A stretch of DNA of 7,716 bases, taken from the NCBI GenBank assembly GCA_963580245.1, contig CAUZJO010000175.1, positions 1 through 7,716 of the forward strand, in the 5' to 3' direction. A program made the translations under genes and the position numbers. The notes beneath the pieces were generated by a model. The model was not told the DNA's origin. It did no database searches and saw only the letters and a list, made by a program, of their open reading frames with translations. Origin of the DNA: CAUZJO01 sp963580245. Its GTDB lineage: Bacteria; Sumerlaeota; Sumerlaeia; MVZB01. Positions 5,974 to 7,716 of this stretch are shown here, in pieces; the stretch's first letter is position 1; each line of letters opens with the position of its first letter.

Positions 5974-6064
5974 TTGTCCCGCGGCAGCGGAATTCGGCGG
6001 ATAGGGAGACGATAGCGAATAGCTCAATCAGATTTACACGTCAAGGTGACGGCGAGTTCCGTGG

Positions 6065-6092
6065 GGTCCCAGGTCCGGTTAAACTGGGGACC
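6065..6092. repeat. Interrupted hairpin upstream of the pseudopilin gene
   Basis: GGTCCCAG (6065-6072) pairs with CTGGGGACC (6084-6092) over eight base pairs with one bulged G. It is followed by the A+T-rich AAATAAATAACTTTT. It ends 92 bases before the pseudopilin start. It may be a leader structure or a terminator for upstream transcription; the sequence does not decide. Confidence 0.35.
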
Positions 6093-6169
6093 AAATAAAT
6101 AACTTTTACGCCGGACGCCATCGATAGTGCCCGGGTCGGACTTCACGGCCGCAGGCCAAAGGAACGGAG

Positions 6170-6175
6170 AAGGAG
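6170..6175 (+). promoter_or_regulatory. Strong ribosome binding site of the pseudopilin gene
   Basis: AAGGAG lies nine bases before ATG 6185 within a purine-rich run. It fixes the start immediately before the short leader peptide expected of a prepilin. Confidence 0.75.
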
Positions 6176-6184
6176 AAAAGTATC

Positions 6185-6865
6185 ATGCCGGGTAAGAGAT
6201 CTGGATTTACGCTTATCGAGTTGTTGATCGTTGTTGCGATCATTGCCATTTTGGCGGCGATTGCCGTCCCCAACTTCCTGGAGGCGCAGACCCGCGCCAG
6301 GATCAGCCGGGCGAAGAACGATCTGCGCACGTTCGGCGTCGCGCTGGAGTCTTACAAGCTCGACCACAATCAAATTCCCCTGCCACGTCCGACAAGAGAT
6401 GATTTCTTCCCAACATTCCTCAACGTTGTGGAAGCTCCAGGTAAGAGCACGAGGTATCCCGGTCATTTGCTGACGTCGCCGATCGCGTACTACACCGAGA
6501 ATCCCGTCGATTTTTTCAACACCAAAGCCGCCGCAGACACTTCCTGGTCAAGGTGGAAGCAACAGGTGGGGGTCTCCTATGTGATCTCGTGGGCGCCGAT
6601 GGGGTTGGGGGAGTACCCCAACCGAGACTCTTGGACCTTTAAAAAGCGCAGCACCGGCGAGTCGATGGCCGACTTTTTCAACTGCGAGAGCTTCCATGCG
6701 ATGGCCGAGAGCACGGGCCCGGATCTGTTCTGGTGGGACTTGGGCAGATTGGGCAACTCGGCCCAGACCGACGTCAATCCGTTTTTCTATGACCCGACCA
6801 ACGGGACGGTCAGTTGGGGTCAGATCGTGTGGTTGGACTGCGGCGGAACCCAAGCGCCCCGGTAA
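6185..6865 (+). CDS. GspG-like type II secretion/type IV pseudopilin
   Basis: A 226-residue prepilin-like protein. The leader MPGKRSG is followed by the processing motif G7|FTLIE, so a prepilin peptidase would cut after Gly7 and methylate Phe8; Glu12 is the conserved Glu+5. Residues 8-30 (FTLIELLIVVAIIAILAAIA and VPN) form the hydrophobic helix that anchors the subunit and packs the filament core. The stretch SRAKNDLRTFGVALESYKLD (41-60) continues the pilin helix as in GspG. The C-terminal domain is long and aromatic; YDPTNGTVSWGQIVWL near the end is a block I associate with planctomycete GspG-type pseudopilins. Two cysteines (167, 219) could form a disulfide. It does not look like the DUF1559 pilins of the same phylum. 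No assembly ATPase, prepilin peptidase or other secretion gene is in the window, so it is a stand-alone subunit gene that would depend on machinery encoded elsewhere. Which filament it joins is not known. Confidence 0.9.
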   Translation: MPGKRSGFTLIELLIVVAIIAILAAIAVPNFLEAQTRARISRAKNDLRTFGVALESYKLDHNQIPLPRPTRDDFFPTFLNVVEAPGKSTRYPGHLLTSPIAYYTENPVDFFNTKAAADTSWSRWKQQVGVSYVISWAPMGLGEYPNRDSWTFKKRSTGESMADFFNCESFHAMAESTGPDLFWWDLGRLGNSAQTDVNPFFYDPTNGTVSWGQIVWLDCGGTQAPR

Positions 6866-6989
6866 GACGGGGCCGCGGCCGACCCCTGTTAAGGTCATGA
6901 TTGCGTGCGTGGTTTGTATCGTTCCAGGCGTCCCCCGGAAAAGAGGGACGGAATCAAAAGATCGGTAGGCAAGGAGGAAGGCGCTGGAT

Positions 6990-7033
6990 ATTTAGCCGTG
7001 TGGCCCATGCCCCCTGTCCGTCGGCGGCTAAAT
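6990..7033. repeat. Perfect 9-bp inverted repeat with a 26-base loop
   Basis: ATTTAGCCG (6990-6998) is exactly complementary to CGGCTAAAT (7025-7033). The loop is G+C-rich and does not show the conserved core of any riboswitch I know. It lies 140 bases upstream of the secreted-protein start and could be a leader structure or the end of a small element. Confidence 0.5.
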
Positions 7034-7158
7034 GGATGCATGTGGGTGAACGGATTCCTCTTTGTCGTCCGGGTTTTCTTTGATTTGAGCAAGATAAGGA
7101 CTTGTGTTCACACGTACATATCCCGATTTTGTAGATCGTCGGTCCCAAATATCTCTGT

Positions 7159-7165
7159 TAAGGAG
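7159..7165 (+). promoter_or_regulatory. Ribosome binding site of the secreted-protein gene
   Basis: TAAGGAG ends seven bases before ATG 7173, an optimal Shine-Dalgarno arrangement that supports a gene running off the right edge. Confidence 0.75.
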
Positions 7166-7172
7166 CGGTAAG

Positions 7173-7716
7173 ATGAACAGGCACATAAGGTTCGTGGTTA
7201 TGTTCGCATGTATGCTGTCTCTGAGTGCCTTTGCGTCGGCGCAGACGGTCGATATCTTCGGCGCCACCTATACGGTCCACGGTCCCTTTGACGTCTCAAC
7301 GGGCGACGCAAACTTCCTCAATGGCGAGCCGCAGTACACCGGGCTGGGCGGCATGGGATTGGGCTTTAAGTCGGGCGCCACGCCGGCCGAGGATCGCCTG
7401 TTCATCTGTGACGAGACCGGGGCGGACGGTGAAAACGCGGCGGTCCTGACCGGCTCGAACCCCACCACACTCGAATTCAACGAGTCGGTTTCAACCATCG
7501 ATTACATCTGCCGGGTCTTCGGCGAGAACAAGAATCCCGCGGCGATCGATTGGCTGTCGGACGACAGCGACGGTTCGGGGCTGACCAATGATGAAAACGT
7601 CCGCATGTTGATGGACGATGGCGGCGACCCCTTCCTGGGGACGCCGTACGGGACGGGCAGCCTGGACCAGGATGCCTATCTGGGCACGGGAACGCAGGTC
7701 GAGTCGTACGTGCCAG
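7173..7716 (+). CDS. Secreted protein of unknown function, N-terminal 181 residues
   Basis: The frame from ATG 7173 is open to the right edge and has no stop. It begins MNRHIRFVVMFACMLSLSAF then ASAQTVDIFG, a clear Sec signal peptide: basic MNRHIR, a hydrophobic core, and probable cleavage after ASA (residue 23) before Gln24. The mature part is rich in Gly, Asp, Thr and Asn and low in Lys, as usual for exported planctomycete proteins. Residues 130-142 (DDSDGSGLTNDEN) resemble the D-x-D-x-[DS]-G loops of calcium-binding TSP3, dockerin or EF-hand repeats, but only one such loop is visible. Two cysteines (79, 112) could form a disulfide. I do not recognise the family. Many planctomycete proteins of this style end in a PEP-CTERM, autotransporter or dockerin-type tail, but the end is not in the window. 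It follows the pseudopilin gene after 307 bp and has its own strong ribosome binding site. That it is a real exported gene is nearly certain; its function is open. Confidence 0.85.
   Translation, partial: MNRHIRFVVMFACMLSLSAFASAQTVDIFGATYTVHGPFDVSTGDANFLNGEPQYTGLGGMGLGFKSGATPAEDRLFICDETGADGENAAVLTGSNPTTLEFNESVSTIDYICRVFGENKNPAAIDWLSDDSDGSGLTNDENVRMLMDDGGDPFLGTPYGTGSLDQDAYLGTGTQVESYVP

Larger units (their letters stand above)
5364..6184. other. 821-bp gene-poor region with inverted repeats
   Basis: Short open frames on both strands here lack ribosome binding sites, domain resemblance or mutually exclusive coding signals, so I call no gene. Structure visible: a terminator-like hairpin (5398-5420), a perfect 11-bp inverted repeat (5633-5664), a perfect 9-bp inverted repeat with an inner stem (5940-5973), and an interrupted hairpin (6065-6092) ahead of the pseudopilin gene. 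A TTGACA at 5702-5707 is followed by TAATAA at 5723-5728, but the 15-base spacer is short and it is far from the next start. The region probably includes the pseudopilin promoter and a long 5' leader, or remnants of lost genes. Confidence 0.6.
6866..7172. other. Intergenic spacer between the pseudopilin and secreted-protein genes
   Basis: This 307-bp spacer holds a small hairpin, CGTCCC (6929-6934) with GGGACG (6945-6950), not followed by T residues, and a perfect 9-bp inverted repeat (6990-7033). Open frames here have no start signals or resemblance. The spacer is long enough to hold a separate promoter for the downstream gene, but no convincing -35/-10 pair is visible. Confidence 0.5.

Noticed and set aside
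5766..6004. Opposed 78- and 68-residue frames in the gene-poor region
   Set aside because: They are antisense to one another and have no start signal or recognisable motif, so neither can be supported.
6901..7171. 60-88 residue frames between the pseudopilin and the secreted-protein gene
   Set aside because: No ribosome binding site or family resemblance; the best ends directly before the strong ribosome-bound start at 7173 and spans the perfect inverted repeat.
6866..7172. Cyclic-di-GMP (GEMM) or other riboswitch before the secreted-protein gene
   Set aside because: None of the conserved core sequences or tetraloop/receptor elements I know is visible; only a generic inverted repeat is.

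Overview
The window reads as a chromosomal segment from a G+C-rich member of the Planctomycetota, or a close relative in the PVC group, probably from an environmental or metagenomic assembly. The main evidence is a pair of neighbouring genes: a secreted DUF1549/DUF1553 protein with cytochrome-c-like motifs and Ig-like domains, followed immediately by a DUF1501 protein with a Tat-like leader. This pair is expanded in planctomycetes and uncommon elsewhere. A lone pseudopilin of the type planctomycetes carry in many copies, and a Sec-exported protein cut by the right edge, fit the same picture. Assignments come from reading motifs; no database search was run.

Left part (1-955): a mobile-element graveyard. 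The first 202 bases hold, on the minus strand, the N-terminus of an IS1634/IS4-like transposase that runs off the left edge. On the plus strand, 411-741 is the N-terminal part of an IS1380-like transposase. It has a good ribosome binding site but its reading frame is broken near 515-530 and its end is missing. It is joined directly to a headless and tailless piece of an AAA_25/RepA-type ATPase that keeps its Walker A motif (770-955).

956-1462 has no convincing gene. It holds two consecutive G+C-rich hairpins, an exact 10-bp direct repeat, and two copies of an imperfect 37-bp repeat at 46-bp spacing just upstream of the main operon.

Central part (1463-5363): a two-gene operon. The first gene encodes an exported 843-residue multidomain protein with one CX4CH and one CXXCH motif. 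The second encodes a DUF1501 protein of the alkaline-phosphatase-like superfamily, about 449 residues long, probably starting at a TTG codon 19 bases after the first stop. Both products carry export signals, so they probably act together outside the cytoplasm. Their biochemical activity is not established. The operon ends at an A/T-flanked hairpin with T runs on both strands (5398-5420), which may also belong to a dispersed repeat family.

Right part (5364-7716): an 821-bp gene-poor stretch with three clear inverted repeats, then a GspG-like pseudopilin gene (6185-6865) with a strong ribosome binding site. A 307-bp spacer with a perfect 9-bp inverted repeat follows, then the start of a secreted protein of unknown function (7173 to the right edge) with an acidic Asp-rich loop that could bind calcium. 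I see no CRISPR array, tRNA, rRNA or recognisable riboswitch, and no clear evidence of a new defence or metabolic system. The less ordinary material is the chimeric pseudogene, the repeats around it, and the divergent motif in the DUF1553 domain.
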